From: Haladaptatus halobius
GTDB lineage: Archaea > Halobacteriota > Halobacteria > Halobacteriales > Haladaptataceae
Length of the DNA: 64,000 nucleotides
Reading direction: 5' to 3'
Assembly: GCF_020618475.1 (NCBI RefSeq)
Contig: NZ_CP085337.1
Location: forward strand, 124,001 to 188,000
How positions within the stretch are numbered: position 1 is the stretch's first letter; the number at the start of each line of letters is the position of its first letter. The translations under genes and the position numbers were made by a program. The notes beneath the pieces are model-generated. The model did not search any database, had not been told where the DNA came from, and saw only the letters and a program-made list of their open reading frames with translations. This document shows positions 1-9,161 of this stretch, piece after piece.

Positions 1-1424
1 AGTTGCATCCCGACGGGGAGGTTTTCTACTTCCCCACAGGGGACGCTCAGTGCCGGATGACCGGTTACGTTTGCGGGCGCGAGCGAGCCGTTCGGCGAGG
101 GCATATTCTCGTTACCGAACGCCCCCAGTTCGAGCGCCGTCGTCGGCGTCGAGGGCGCGACCAGCACGTCCACCTCCGCCAGCGCCTCGTCGACGACCTC
201 GGTGAGGGCGGTTCGAAGGTTCTGCGCTCGGGTGTAGTGGCGCGCGCCGTGGTTGTACAGCAGGTGCGCACCGAGGAGGATGACCTCCTTCGGAACCGTC
301 CCGATGTCGGCGCTCGACCCGCGACGAACCCGCTCGAACCCGGCGGTCAGGCTCTCGATGCTGGCGCGGCGTCGCCAGAGTCCGACGTCGTTGGTCAGGT
401 ACGCGGCGGCGAACTCCACGGGGCCGATACCCCACCACGCTGCCCCAACATGTTGGAGTTCGGGAATCTCGATCGACGTCACGCTAGCGCCGAGCAATTC
501 GAGGTCCGCGACCGCGTCGCGCACCGTCGTGGCGACGGCGTCGGTCGCAAACCCATCGAAGTAGTTCTCGAGGACGCCCACGGTCACGTTGTCGAGATCG
601 GTTCCGATATCGGTCGCAAACGACCGATTCCCCTCGTTCGTTATCCGTTTACCGCCTGGAGCATCAGCGATGACGTCCATCGCCTTCGCCGCCGTCTCGA
701 CGTCCACGGCCATCGGGCCGATGTCTTCAAGCGAGTCGCCCTGCGTAAAGAAGCCGCGCTTCGGGACGCGTCCATGTGTGGGTTTCAAGCCAACGACGCC
801 GCAGTAACTTGCCGGGATACGGATACTGCCGCCGGTGTCGGAGCCGAGGGCGAAATCCACATCGCCCGCAGCGACGGCGGCTCCGCTTCCGCCCGACGAG
901 CCGCCTGCCACGTGATTCGGATCGACGGGGTTGGTCGACGGACCGTACGCGCTGCTCTCCGAGGTCGGTCCCATCGCCATCTCGTCGAGGTTCGTCTTTC
1001 CCCGCAGACGCGCCCCCGCCTCGAGGAGTCGGTCGACGACCGTCGCGTGTTCACCGGGGACGATTCCTTCGAACCCGTGCGAGGCGTTCGTCGTCTCGAC
1101 GCCGCGGACGGCGATGTTATCTTTCACTCCGACGCGAACGCCGGCGAGGACTCCGCTCGCATCGTCGCGCTCCAGTTCGAACCTCGTTATCCAAGCGTTG
1201 TACGGGTTATCGTCGGTCGGCGGGCGGTACGGTGATGTGATGAACGTGTCACCGTCTCCACCCCGGTCTCTGAGCGAATCTATCGGGGTCGTTTCCAGCG
1301 TCTCGTAGATATCCACGTCCGAGTATCCGGCGGCGGACTTCGCCTCGCCCTCGGTGAGTTCCATCCCGATACGCTCGGCGAGCACCTCCGCCTCCGCTTC
1401 GGAGAAGTGTCTGTACTTGCTCAT
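1..1424 (-). CDS. Amidase signature family hydrolase, 3' end cut by window
   Basis: About 474 codons are visible and the frame stays open to base 1, so the C-terminus lies outside the window. The product should hydrolyse an amide bond; this family also includes GatA, but the gene stands alone among catabolic genes, so a stand-alone amidase is more likely. The family's Ser-Ser-Lys triad is visible: a lysine in the VGVKDN motif, then the glycine-serine loop GGSSGGSGAAV, then DTGGSIR. The start ATG at 1424 gives MSKYRHFSEAEAE, a normal N-terminal helix for the family. The next gene upstream on this strand ends at 1437, 12 bases away, so both are probably co-transcribed. Substrate unknown. Confidence 0.85.
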   Translation of the reverse strand, partial: MSKYRHFSEAEAEVLAERIGMELTEGEAKSAAGYSDVDIYETLETTPIDSLRDRGGDGDTFITSPYRPPTDDNPYNAWITRFELERDDASGVLAGVRVGVKDNIAVRGVETTNASHGFEGIVPGEHATVVDRLLEAGARLRGKTNLDEMAMGPTSESSAYGPSTNPVDPNHVAGGSSGGSGAAVAAGDVDFALGSDTGGSIRIPASYCGVVGLKPTHGRVPKRGFFTQGDSLEDIGPMAVDVETAAKAMDVIADAPGGKRITNEGNRSFATDIGTDLDNVTVGVLENYFDGFATDAVATTVRDAVADLELLGASVTSIEIPELQHVGAAWWGIGPVEFAAAYLTNDVGLWRRRASIESLTAGFERVRRGSSADIGTVPKEVILLGAHLLYNHGARHYTRAQNLRTALTEVVDEALAEVDVLVAPSTPTTALELGAFGNENMPSPNGSLAPANVTGHPALSVPCGEVENLPVGMQ

Positions 1425-1436
1425 CGTCTTCCAGTG

Positions 1437-2462
1437 TCAGTAGTCAAGGTCAACATCAACCCGTTCGCCGGACCAGGCGGACTCGTAGGCCGCTTCGGTC
1501 ACCGCCGTCGACAGCAGGCCATCGTGAACGGTGGCCGGCGGTTCGCTGTCGGTTTCGATAGCTTCGATGAAGGCGTCGGCTTTCGGGAGTTCCGAACCGA
1601 GATTGATGTTCGGCGTGTGGATGTCGCCGTCGGTATCGACCGTGCGGAACCTCCGCGGGTTCCACTCGTGACCGTCGATGAGCGTCGCGCCGTCATCACC
1701 CCAGAACCGGTACGTCTCGCTCACGCGTGGCGCGTCCCCCGAGACGGCGATGGACGCGACGCTATCGTTCTCGAACCGGACGGTAAGCCCCGCTTGGATA
1801 TCGACCCGTTCCTCGTCGTCGTGGAACGTCATCTGTGCGGTTACCGAAGACGGCGCCTCGTCCATCACCCACAGCACCGCGTCGACGACGTGACTCCCCG
1901 AATCGTACAACTGCCCGCCGCCGCTCAAGTCCGGGTTGGCCTTCCAGGACCCGCCGACGGCATTGATCCAGTCTTGGGTGATTTCGGCGGTGACGAACTC
2001 GGGACTCGTATCGCGCTCGTTCCAGTATTCGCGGGCTGTCCGGAAGGAAGTGTCGAGGTGTCGTTGATAACCGAGCATCACGGTTTGATCCGACTGTTCG
2101 ACCCGACGGGCGAGATCCTTCGCGTCGTCGAGCGACGTACACAGCGGCTTCTCACAGAGGACGTGGAGGTCGCGTTCCAATCCGGCGACGATCTGTTCGT
2201 GGTGGAGGGCGTGTGGCGTCGTTATCACCAACCCGTCGATATCCTCGTCCTCTAACATTCGCTCGTAGTCCTCGTACTGCGATCCTTCGGAAACGTCGAG
2301 TTCGTCCCCCGCCTCGGCAAGGATATCCGGATTTAGCTCGGCGATTGCACCGACCGTCGCCCGGTCGTGGCGGAGGAACTCCCGTCCCATCGCCTTTCCG
2401 AGAAAGCCGGTTCCGATGATTCCTGCACGAAACGGTACGTCGGCAGAGTACGTGCTCTCCAT
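1437..2462 (-). CDS. Gfo/Idh/MocA family oxidoreductase
   Basis: NAD(P)-dependent sugar or polyol dehydrogenase-like protein of 341 residues, the usual length. A Rossmann glycine motif (GTGFLG) lies near residues 17-22 and the family EKP motif near 104-106; the C-terminal half is the alpha/beta substrate domain. The ATG at 2462 is preferred over the in-frame TTG at 2477 because the protein then starts close to the first strand. It lies 12 bases upstream of the amidase gene on the same strand, probably one operon. The substrate cannot be read from sequence. One of five members of this family in the window. Confidence 0.88.
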   Translation of the reverse strand: MESTYSADVPFRAGIIGTGFLGKAMGREFLRHDRATVGAIAELNPDILAEAGDELDVSEGSQYEDYERMLEDEDIDGLVITTPHALHHEQIVAGLERDLHVLCEKPLCTSLDDAKDLARRVEQSDQTVMLGYQRHLDTSFRTAREYWNERDTSPEFVTAEITQDWINAVGGSWKANPDLSGGGQLYDSGSHVVDAVLWVMDEAPSSVTAQMTFHDDEERVDIQAGLTVRFENDSVASIAVSGDAPRVSETYRFWGDDGATLIDGHEWNPRRFRTVDTDGDIHTPNINLGSELPKADAFIEAIETDSEPPATVHDGLLSTAVTEAAYESAWSGERVDVDLDY

Positions 2463-2533
2463 GCTACAGTTCACCAATATCGTACGGTGTGTTAAACGTT
2501 TTTACTCAGTAGCAAAGGGTCGACTAACTCTCC

Positions 2534-2983
2534 TTATTTGGTCCGAACGACGACAGAACCGTCGAAGTTGAGGATGATCGACTGTGCGTCATCGCCGAAG
2601 ATTGCCTTCCCAGTTGGTGACCGCTTCTGGCCGGTGATGAATATGAAGTCGCAACCATGGTCGTTCGCCACTGAGAGAATTTCATCGCGCCTCTCACCGA
2701 GTGCACCGGCCGGCGTGACATCCACGTTAAGGTCACCAAGCAGCTCGATACTCTGATCATGCGCGTATTGCTTGGCGCCTTCCTGTGCCTTCTCGACGCT
2801 GTACATCGTTGTGTCCGACGCCAGCGAATCATTAAGTTGTTCTTGGTTGTCGTGGAACTCCTCCTCGCTCGTTACGTGAAGCACGACAAGTTCAGCCCCG
2901 ATGGCGGCGGCGATTTCTCCAGCCTCACGTACCATCTCCTTAGACCGATCGTTGTATTCAATTACCGAGAGTACTCGTTCCAT
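2534..2983 (-). CDS. Universal stress protein (UspA family)
   Basis: Single-domain Usp protein of about 149 residues. It starts MERVLSVIEYNDRS and ends with the haloarchaeal form of the nucleotide-binding loop (TGQKRSPTGKAIFG) and a final strand SVVVRT. Such proteins act as cytoplasmic ATP/AMP-binding stress or regulatory factors; the role here is unknown. An AT-rich TATA-like stretch at about 3011-3028 lies some 30-40 bases before the ATG at 2983, which favours that start over the TTG at 3010. It is divergent from the ThuA gene at 3116. Confidence 0.9.
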   Translation of the reverse strand: MERVLSVIEYNDRSKEMVREAGEIAAAIGAELVVLHVTSEEEFHDNQEQLNDSLASDTTMYSVEKAQEGAKQYAHDQSIELLGDLNVDVTPAGALGERRDEILSVANDHGCDFIFITGQKRSPTGKAIFGDDAQSIILNFDGSVVVRTK

Positions 2984-3081
2984 AGTAAATTGTTCATCTG
3001 TGGTGCTCAAAAATCTTATTATACAATAGTTCGGTAGACGACCACTGTCGATAAGAAGGTTCCTTGCATGGCAATAGGTAC

Positions 3082-3090
3082 CTTTTTACA
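3082..3090 (+). promoter_or_regulatory. TATA-like box before the ThuA gene
   Basis: CTTTTTACA centred about 30 bases before the ATG at 3116, the distance expected for an archaeal promoter giving a leaderless or near-leaderless transcript. Position and composition only. Confidence 0.4.
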
Positions 3091-3115
3091 GACGGCCGCG
3101 ACGCGTTAACGTGCA

Positions 3116-3874
3116 ATGGTTCAAGTCACCGTATGGAATGAACATCGAAGCGAGACGAAACACGAACGCGGACGCGAACTCTACCCGGACGGGATTCACG
3201 CCGAACTCGCCGCGCTCCTCGAAGACGAGGGTCACGACGTGCGCACGGCGACGCTCGACGAACCCGAACACGGATTGACGGACGAGGTTCTCGAAACGAC
3301 GGAAGTCATGCTGTGGTGGGGCCACGAGGCCCACGACGAGGTCGACGACGCCATCGTCGAGAAAGTGAAGGAGCGAGTGCTCGACGGGATGGGTCTCCTG
3401 GTGCTGCACTCGGGCCATTACGCGAAGATATTCAAGGAACTCATGGGGACGACCGGCTCACTGAAGTGGCGCGACACGAGCCTGACGGACGGTGAGCGCG
3501 AACGCGTCTGGTTCGTCGAGCCGGGGCATCCCATCGTCGACGGGCTCGACGAGGAGTACATCGAGATTCCACAGGCGGAGATGTACGGGGAGCGCTTCGA
3601 CATCCCGGCGCCCGACACGCTCGTCACCATCAGTTGGTTCGAAGGCGGCGAGGTGTTCCGCTCGGGATGCTGCTACCAACGCGGCGAAGGTCGAGTGTTC
3701 TACTTCCGGCCGGGCCATGAGACGTATCCGGTGTACAAACAGGACGACGTCCGCACGGTTATCGCCAACGCGGTCGATTGGGCGGATTCCAGCAACGGTC
3801 CGAAGCCGGAGTTTGCCGATCAGCGCGAACCGCTCGAGGATATCGAGGACGGACTTCCGCCCGAACACCGGTAG
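3116..3874 (+). CDS. ThuA-like domain protein (trehalose-utilisation type)
   Basis: 252-residue ThuA-like protein with a class I glutamine-amidotransferase-like fold. Family marks are the N-terminal strand VTVWNEH, the VMLWWGHEAHDEV segment, LLVLHSGHY near residues 97-105, and GRVFYFRPGHETYP near 195-208. In rhizobia ThuA works with the Gfo/Idh/MocA enzyme ThuB in oxidation of trehalose and related disaccharides to 3-keto sugars; the exact chemistry of this branch is not established. The gene converges on the TIM-barrel/Gfo pair at 3972-5826, so a joint role in sugar oxidation is plausible. ATG at 3116 follows a TATA-like box. Confidence 0.85.
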   Translation: MVQVTVWNEHRSETKHERGRELYPDGIHAELAALLEDEGHDVRTATLDEPEHGLTDEVLETTEVMLWWGHEAHDEVDDAIVEKVKERVLDGMGLLVLHSGHYAKIFKELMGTTGSLKWRDTSLTDGERERVWFVEPGHPIVDGLDEEYIEIPQAEMYGERFDIPAPDTLVTISWFEGGEVFRSGCCYQRGEGRVFYFRPGHETYPVYKQDDVRTVIANAVDWADSSNGPKPEFADQREPLEDIEDGLPPEHR

Positions 3875-3971
3875 GAACGTTGCGACGGCGCGCAGTTCTG
3901 CTCCAGATTCGTCCTCGAAGATATCTTGGTCTCGCTTCGAGAAGCCGAGCTTTCAGACTAAGAGAGCTGTT

Positions 3972-4706
3972 TCACCGACTGAGGAAGTCGTCCAACTGCT
4001 CGGCACCGGTGCGGAGCGAGTCGACCGGTTCGGCGGGCTCGTCGTGCTCGTAGATAAACCACTCCGTCCCCGCCTCGACGGCGGCGTCGATGCACGCGGT
4101 GAGATCTACGTCACCATCGCCAATCTCCGCGGGTCGCCCGTCGTCGAGGTGGACGTCCTTGACGTGGACGAGTGGACATCGACCCTCGAGCGTCGACAGG
4201 AGGTCGACGGGGTCGCGTCCGCCCTCGCGGGCCCAGCCGACATCGAGTTCGTAATTGACGGACGAGGGCGTACGCTCGACCAGACGGTCGAACGCGGTTC
4301 GACCGTCGACATCGACGAATTCGTGAGCGTGGTTGTGGTAGAACAGTCGACAGTCGTCGGCCCTAAGTCGGGCGGCGATCTCTGCGAGATACGACGCTGT
4401 CGACTCGACCGCGTCGACGGACTCGAAGTGGGCGTCGTCGAGATACGGAATGACGACCGACTTACAGCCAAGGCTCTCGACCGCGTCGACCACCGCGTTA
4501 ACGTCCTCATCGAGGCGCTCGTGGCCGACGTGGACGCCGGCACAATCGATCCCATAATCGTCGAGCACGTCCGCAAACGCGGCGGGGTCGTTGGGGAGTC
4601 CGGCGAGTTCGACACCGTCGTAACCCGCATCGGCGACGCGTTCGGCGAGTTCGGGGAACGGTTCGTCTACGTTTCGTACGGTGAACAACTGGATAGCAGT
4701 GTGCAT
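3972..4706 (-). CDS. Sugar phosphate isomerase/epimerase-like TIM-barrel protein
   Basis: 244-residue protein of the xylose-isomerase-like TIM-barrel (AP endonuclease 2) superfamily. Candidate metal-binding segments are visible in order: GYDGVELAG, FYHNHAHEF, NYELDVGW, LVHVKDVH and FIYEHDEP. Members isomerise or epimerise sugars, and some cleave keto-glycosides. The ATG at 4706 is chosen because the upstream gene's TGA ends at 4708, one base away; a longer reading from 4871 would run through that gene. It forms a tight operon with the Gfo/Idh/MocA gene at 4708-5826. Confidence 0.88.
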   Translation of the reverse strand: MHTAIQLFTVRNVDEPFPELAERVADAGYDGVELAGLPNDPAAFADVLDDYGIDCAGVHVGHERLDEDVNAVVDAVESLGCKSVVIPYLDDAHFESVDAVESTASYLAEIAARLRADDCRLFYHNHAHEFVDVDGRTAFDRLVERTPSSVNYELDVGWAREGGRDPVDLLSTLEGRCPLVHVKDVHLDDGRPAEIGDGDVDLTACIDAAVEAGTEWFIYEHDEPAEPVDSLRTGAEQLDDFLSR

Positions 4707-4707
4707 C

Positions 4708-5826
4708 TCAGTCCTGTGAGAGCGACTCTTCGACCGCGATATCGTTCGAATCGAACCGGACAGGCCGACCGCCGTGCTCGCTTGACCGATAGATACCCTC
4801 GATGACGCGTTGGACTGTGAGCGCCTCTTCGATGGTGCTGATGCTCGGCGGAGTGCCTGACGCCACGGCACCGAGAAAGTACTCGGTCTGTGCTTCCTTG
4901 CGATTCTGGTCAGGGACGGTCACCGTCGAGTCGACGTGCTGTTCGACGCCGACGCTCCGCGTCTCGTGAAGCGTCAGAGCGTTCTCCGGCTTGTCGAGTT
5001 CGGCACCTGCGTCGGTGCCGCGTAACGCGATGGTCTCTTCTTCGTTACCGTTCGTCGCCCACGCGATGTCGAAGGTGATCGTTTGACCCTCGGCCGTTTG
5101 AACCATCGCCGTTGCCGAGTCCTCGACGTCGAAACTCGAAGTGTCATCAGTATCTTCGCCCCACATCTCGAGGTACTGGTAGTCGTCGCGATGGCCGAAC
5201 TCCCGTCGCGTGACGCCGGAGACTTGCGTCACCTCCGGGTCGCCGAGGACGTAGAGCGTCAGGTCGATGATGTGGACACCGATGTCGATGAGCGCTCCCC
5301 CGCCTGCGACTTTCTTCGATGTGAACCACGACCCGCGACCCGGAACGCCGCGTCGGCGGATGTAGTTCGTCTCGACGCTAGTCACGTCGCCCAAATCGCC
5401 GCGTTCGACGTACGCCCGGAGCGCGGTAGCAGCGTTCATGAACCGGTTATGGAATCCGACCATCCCGAAGGCGTTGGACGATTCGGCCGCCTCCGCGATG
5501 CGCTCGGCGCTCTCCAACGAATGCGCGAGCGGTTTCTCCAGTAGTAAGTTGATGTCCGCCTCGAACGCGGCCACGGCGGCCGGTTCGTGGAACTTGTTCG
5601 GAGTTGATACGATGACGGCATCGAGATCTTCGGTCTCGAACAGTGCCTCGTGCGAACCGTGAGTGTCGATACCCCACTTCTCCTCGTAATGCTCCCGTGC
5701 GTCCTGCGACACGTCGGCACCCGCGACGACTTCGTAACCGGCGTTCTGGACGAGCTCCGTGTGCCAGTGGCCCATCGAACCGAGTCCTACGATACCGACG
5801 TCGACTAGCTTGGTACAGTCTCCCAT
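4708..5826 (-). CDS. Gfo/Idh/MocA family oxidoreductase
   Basis: 372-residue dehydrogenase-like protein: Rossmann motif GLGSMG near residues 14-19, EKPL near 97-100, and GALIDIGVHIIDL, which holds the family's conserved Asp and His near the active site. The ATG at 5826 (MGDCTKLVDVG) puts the first strand at the usual place; an upstream in-frame start at 5856 adds ten unconserved residues. It is translated just before the TIM-barrel gene at 4706, a pairing common in polyol and keto-sugar pathways. Probably oxidises a sugar or glycoside hydroxyl; substrate unknown. Confidence 0.9.
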   Translation of the reverse strand: MGDCTKLVDVGIVGLGSMGHWHTELVQNAGYEVVAGADVSQDAREHYEEKWGIDTHGSHEALFETEDLDAVIVSTPNKFHEPAAVAAFEADINLLLEKPLAHSLESAERIAEAAESSNAFGMVGFHNRFMNAATALRAYVERGDLGDVTSVETNYIRRRGVPGRGSWFTSKKVAGGGALIDIGVHIIDLTLYVLGDPEVTQVSGVTRREFGHRDDYQYLEMWGEDTDDTSSFDVEDSATAMVQTAEGQTITFDIAWATNGNEEETIALRGTDAGAELDKPENALTLHETRSVGVEQHVDSTVTVPDQNRKEAQTEYFLGAVASGTPPSISTIEEALTVQRVIEGIYRSSEHGGRPVRFDSNDIAVEESLSQD

Positions 5827-6053
5827 TTCAACATCCGACGATTTGAACACACGCACGTATATGTTGTGATATCGGTGATAGAGGGTACGACCGCCGCCGC
5901 TTCTCCCGTATCGGATGATTTTTGACCGTCCTTTGCCAACCTGCAGTACGACTCGAGTAAATATGCCTCATAGCACGCCCAGCAGTCGTGATCGCGGAGC
6001 GAGAACTGTACGGACGCGACTCCACCGAGGACGCGGCAGGGGACGCTGATTTG

Positions 6054-7841
6054 ATGCGCGTCGAGAGTCTCGACGGGTCGGTCGTGACCGAGTTCCGATT
6101 GACCGACGAAGGACGACCATCGCTCGTCGTTTGCTCGGTCGGAACGACCGTGGTCGAGCGGTCGCCGCTCGGTCTCCGGACGTTCGAGGAATCGTTTGTC
6201 GACAGTCTTTCGATCAAGCACCAGGAGCGGCGGACGGTGGAGACGAAGTACGAGACGCCCACGGGCAAGCGGCGAATGCACCGATCGCTGGCGAACGAGG
6301 CGACCTTAACGCTCGTCAACACCGACGACGCGGTCGTCCGCGTCGATCTCCGAGTTTCCACCGACGGGGTGGCCTACCGGTATCGCCTTCCCGGCCGTAG
6401 CTCCGTTCTGGTGACCGGCGAGGAGAGCGCTTTTCGCCTTCCCGAGGGTGCGAGGGGTTGGCTGATGCCGTTCGAGAAGAAACACGAAGACGTATGGCGA
6501 TCCACCGCGCCGACGGAGGCGGACGGTCAGTACAGTTTCCCGTCGCTATTCGAAGTCGACGACCGGTGGGTGCTCCTGACCGAGGCGGGCGTCGACGGAC
6601 GATACGTCGCGTCCCGGTTCGAGACGAAGACGGAAGAATCGCTGTTTCGTGTTCGCTTCCCGGATTCGGAAAACCACCGAATGACGACCGAGACGCAGGA
6701 CGTGAGCACGACTCGACCACTCGCGACGCCGTGGCGCGTCGCGATCGTAGGCAATCTCGCGACAGTCGTGGAATCGGATCTCGTAACTGACGTCATCGAC
6801 GCGCCGTCCTACGGGAACGACCCGTGCCGAATCGCGGACACGTCGTGGATCGAACCGGGGCGCGTCGCGTGGTCGTGGTGGTCTGACGGCGGCAGTCCGG
6901 GTGACCGCGAGACCCAACGCGAGTACGTCGACTACGCGAGCGAACGCGGCTGGGAGTACGTTCTCGTCGACGAGGGATGGGAACGAGAATGGTTGTCTGG
7001 TCTCGTCGAGTACGCGAACGAACGAGATGTCGACGTACTGGTCTGGTCGCGGTGGTCCGACCTCGACACCCCGGCCAAGCGCGACGTGCGTCTTTCGAGG
7101 TGGAAGTCCTGGGGCGTCGCCGGCGTCAAGGTGGACTTCATGAACTCCGACACGCAGGAGATGATGCGGTTCTACGACGACCTGGCCGCGGCGACCGCCG
7201 ATCACGAGCTACTCTTGAACGTCCACGGCTCCATCACCCCGAAGGGACTGCGCCGACGGTGGCCGCATTTGCTCACCTACGAAGGAGTCTTCGGCGCGGA
7301 GAATTATCACCCGGTACCCAAGACGGTGCCGCCGGAGCACAACGTCATCCTTCCGTTCACTCGAAACGTGCTCGGCCCGATGGATTACACGCCCGTCACG
7401 TTCTCCGCGGAGACGCGAACCACGACGGTCGGCCACGAACTCGCGCTTTCGACCGTCTTCGAAACCGGTCTCCAGCACTTCGCCGACAGCGTGGAGAGTT
7501 ACGCGGCCCGACCACTAGCCGAGGAGTTCCTCGAAGCCGTTCCCGTCGCGTGGGATGAGACTCGGTTCGTGGGAGGCTATCCCGGTACCGAAGCCACCGT
7601 CGCGCGACGGCGCGGCGACAGCTGGTTCCTCGGAAACATCACGGCCGGTGAACCATCCACCGTCGACGTCGTGTGCGACTTCCTCGACGAGAACGGGACG
7701 TACCGCGTCGAAGTGTTCCGGGACGACGACACCGGGGAATCGCTCGCCTACGACGAGCGCGAGCTATCGCACGAGGACGTGTTCTCGATCGACGTCCCGG
7801 AGAACGGTGGATTCGCCGCCATCTTCCGGTTACAGGGGTGA
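6054..7841 (+). CDS. Glycoside hydrolase family 97 (alpha-galactosidase/alpha-glucosidase type)
   Basis: 595-residue glycosidase with the three-part GH97 layout: N-terminal beta-sandwich (SPLGL and YRYRLP segments), central TIM barrel beginning at PGRVAWSWWSDGGSP, and a C-terminal beta domain. GVKVDFMNSD in the barrel carries an Asp where retaining GH97 enzymes (alpha-galactosidase type) have their nucleophile; inverting SusB-type enzymes have Gly there. TYEGVFGAE is a candidate acid/base segment. The ATG at 6054 fits the family N-terminus; a GTG at 5988 would add 22 residues. No signal peptide is seen, so it should act in the cytoplasm on imported oligosaccharides. Confidence 0.88.
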   Translation: MRVESLDGSVVTEFRLTDEGRPSLVVCSVGTTVVERSPLGLRTFEESFVDSLSIKHQERRTVETKYETPTGKRRMHRSLANEATLTLVNTDDAVVRVDLRVSTDGVAYRYRLPGRSSVLVTGEESAFRLPEGARGWLMPFEKKHEDVWRSTAPTEADGQYSFPSLFEVDDRWVLLTEAGVDGRYVASRFETKTEESLFRVRFPDSENHRMTTETQDVSTTRPLATPWRVAIVGNLATVVESDLVTDVIDAPSYGNDPCRIADTSWIEPGRVAWSWWSDGGSPGDRETQREYVDYASERGWEYVLVDEGWEREWLSGLVEYANERDVDVLVWSRWSDLDTPAKRDVRLSRWKSWGVAGVKVDFMNSDTQEMMRFYDDLAAATADHELLLNVHGSITPKGLRRRWPHLLTYEGVFGAENYHPVPKTVPPEHNVILPFTRNVLGPMDYTPVTFSAETRTTTVGHELALSTVFETGLQHFADSVESYAARPLAEEFLEAVPVAWDETRFVGGYPGTEATVARRRGDSWFLGNITAGEPSTVDVVCDFLDENGTYRVEVFRDDDTGESLAYDERELSHEDVFSIDVPENGGFAAIFRLQG

Positions 7842-7910
7842 GTCTCGCGTGACCCCTCCCCATAGTTCGACCGAGGCACATAGGTTTAATTCGATCCAGC
7901 ACAAACGAGT

Positions 7911-8228
7911 ATGACAGAGATGGACACAGGAAACGAACCGACTCGTTCCGGGATCGGTGACAACGTCCGGACGTACGTCGACAATCACCGTCTGCTAACC
8001 TACTTCGTCGTGATCGAGGCGCTTCTCGTGTTCGGCGCGTGGTATCTCGACACGTGGGTGTCGTTCGTTCTGACCAAGAGCGGCGACGACATCTCCGACA
8101 TCGCGGCGGGCCTGCTTGGCGGATGGGCGGTGATATTCGCCCTCATCGGGCTCGTCGGCGTCTGCCTGTTCGTCGCGTCGCGTCTCTGGTTGCGAGTCGG
8201 TCGGAGTATCGGCAGAGGATCGGCCTGA
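7911..8228 (+). CDS. Small membrane protein of unknown function
   Basis: 105-residue protein with two hydrophobic segments: about residues 29-50 (LLTYFVVIEALLVFGAWYL) and 64-90 (AAGLLGGWAVIFALIGLVGV, then VCLFVASRLWL). The N-terminus is acidic and the tail basic (GRSIGRG). It follows GH97 by 69 bases on the same strand and could be read through. I do not recognise the family; base composition and codon use match the neighbours, so it is probably a real gene. Confidence 0.65.
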   Translation: MTEMDTGNEPTRSGIGDNVRTYVDNHRLLTYFVVIEALLVFGAWYLDTWVSFVLTKSGDDISDIAAGLLGGWAVIFALIGLVGVCLFVASRLWLRVGRSIGRGSA

Positions 8229-9161
8229 GGTTCGACGGAACGTTCTGAAGGACGCCCCATTTCTGCGTAAACGAGTGAGTGACGGGAGCCGTTTTGGAAA
8301 CGACACCGCTAACCCGGACGGAGCGATGAACGCCACCGCGTTAGTCGAGGGCCACCGTCACGGAAGCGGTTCGACGTCGGCTGAAAATCGATCCTCGTCG
8401 AACGACCGATGTTCGTTCCTCGTTCACTATCCGAAAATTCGGATGTAAACCCGAGTTCCGCGCGGAGAGGGGCAAGAGTCGTTCCTCAGACCGTTCTCAT
8501 AATTTTCCTAACGATGGTCGACGTTATCTTGCGTTCAGACTAAATGAACATCACCTCGTCGTCACCATCGAGAGTTTCCGTACGTGACGATATTTCGTAC
8601 CGATGATAGCGACCGTCGACGGATCCGATTACTGTCCTGTATCTGTAATAGCTTCGCGATCTCGATCCCGCGGCAAGTTAGCGTTTGGCACGGATTCGCT
8701 CTACGTGGGCGATTAGAAGACCAAATAGATGGGCATTACAAATATAGAACTGTAATCTTCATGGGAGCTGAGCTCCCCGAGCAATCAGACAGCCGTAACA
8801 GCCGTTCACCTAGTCTGAACAGTAGTGAGCACGCATCGCATTGTTCTTATCGACCGTTTGGCGAGGAAATAACTCATCAGTAATCTAATTACGCCGTAAA
8901 ACTGATTTTTTAGTACAATTTCTGAAAGAAGAACTCATTCGTGGAATTCAGTAAGGGGAAGTCAGAGACGGGAAACGTTCCGAGCAGACGGCGACCGGGG
9001 CGGAAAGCAAACTCCCTTACCGCGAATCGACTCGCCGAGTGCGCACGGAGCGGGATGTAGGGCGGTAGCACCGTCATCGTAGGTGCGGTCGTACGGGGTT
9101 ACAACCGCACCACGTCGCTCGTTTGCACACATTGATTGTGGATGCCGAGAAACGGAGTGAC
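8229..9161. other. Long intergenic stretch, no supported gene
   Basis: About 930 bases with no reading frame of convincing haloarchaeal composition. The part from about 8500 to 8960 is noticeably more AT-rich than its neighbours and holds a short open frame (8584-8883) without recognisable motifs. The stretch may hold the promoter region of the sulfatase cassette at 9162 and decayed sequence. Confidence 0.5.

Noticed and set aside
3..1235. Long plus-strand open frame opposite the amidase
   Set aside because: It is an antisense shadow: the minus strand has the amidase motifs in order, while this frame is Arg-rich with no family motif.
1407..2255. 282-codon plus-strand frame opposite the Gfo/Idh/MocA gene
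   Set aside because: Antisense shadow of a gene with clear Rossmann and EKP motifs; composition unlike acidic haloarchaeal proteins.
3072..3082. CAATAGGTACC resembles the iteron core near parA
   Set aside because: Single copy lacking the GCT end, next to a promoter; most likely coincidence.
8584..8883. 99-codon plus-strand frame in the gap before the first sulfatase cassette
   Set aside because: No start-region signal, no motif, composition not acidic; not supported as a gene.
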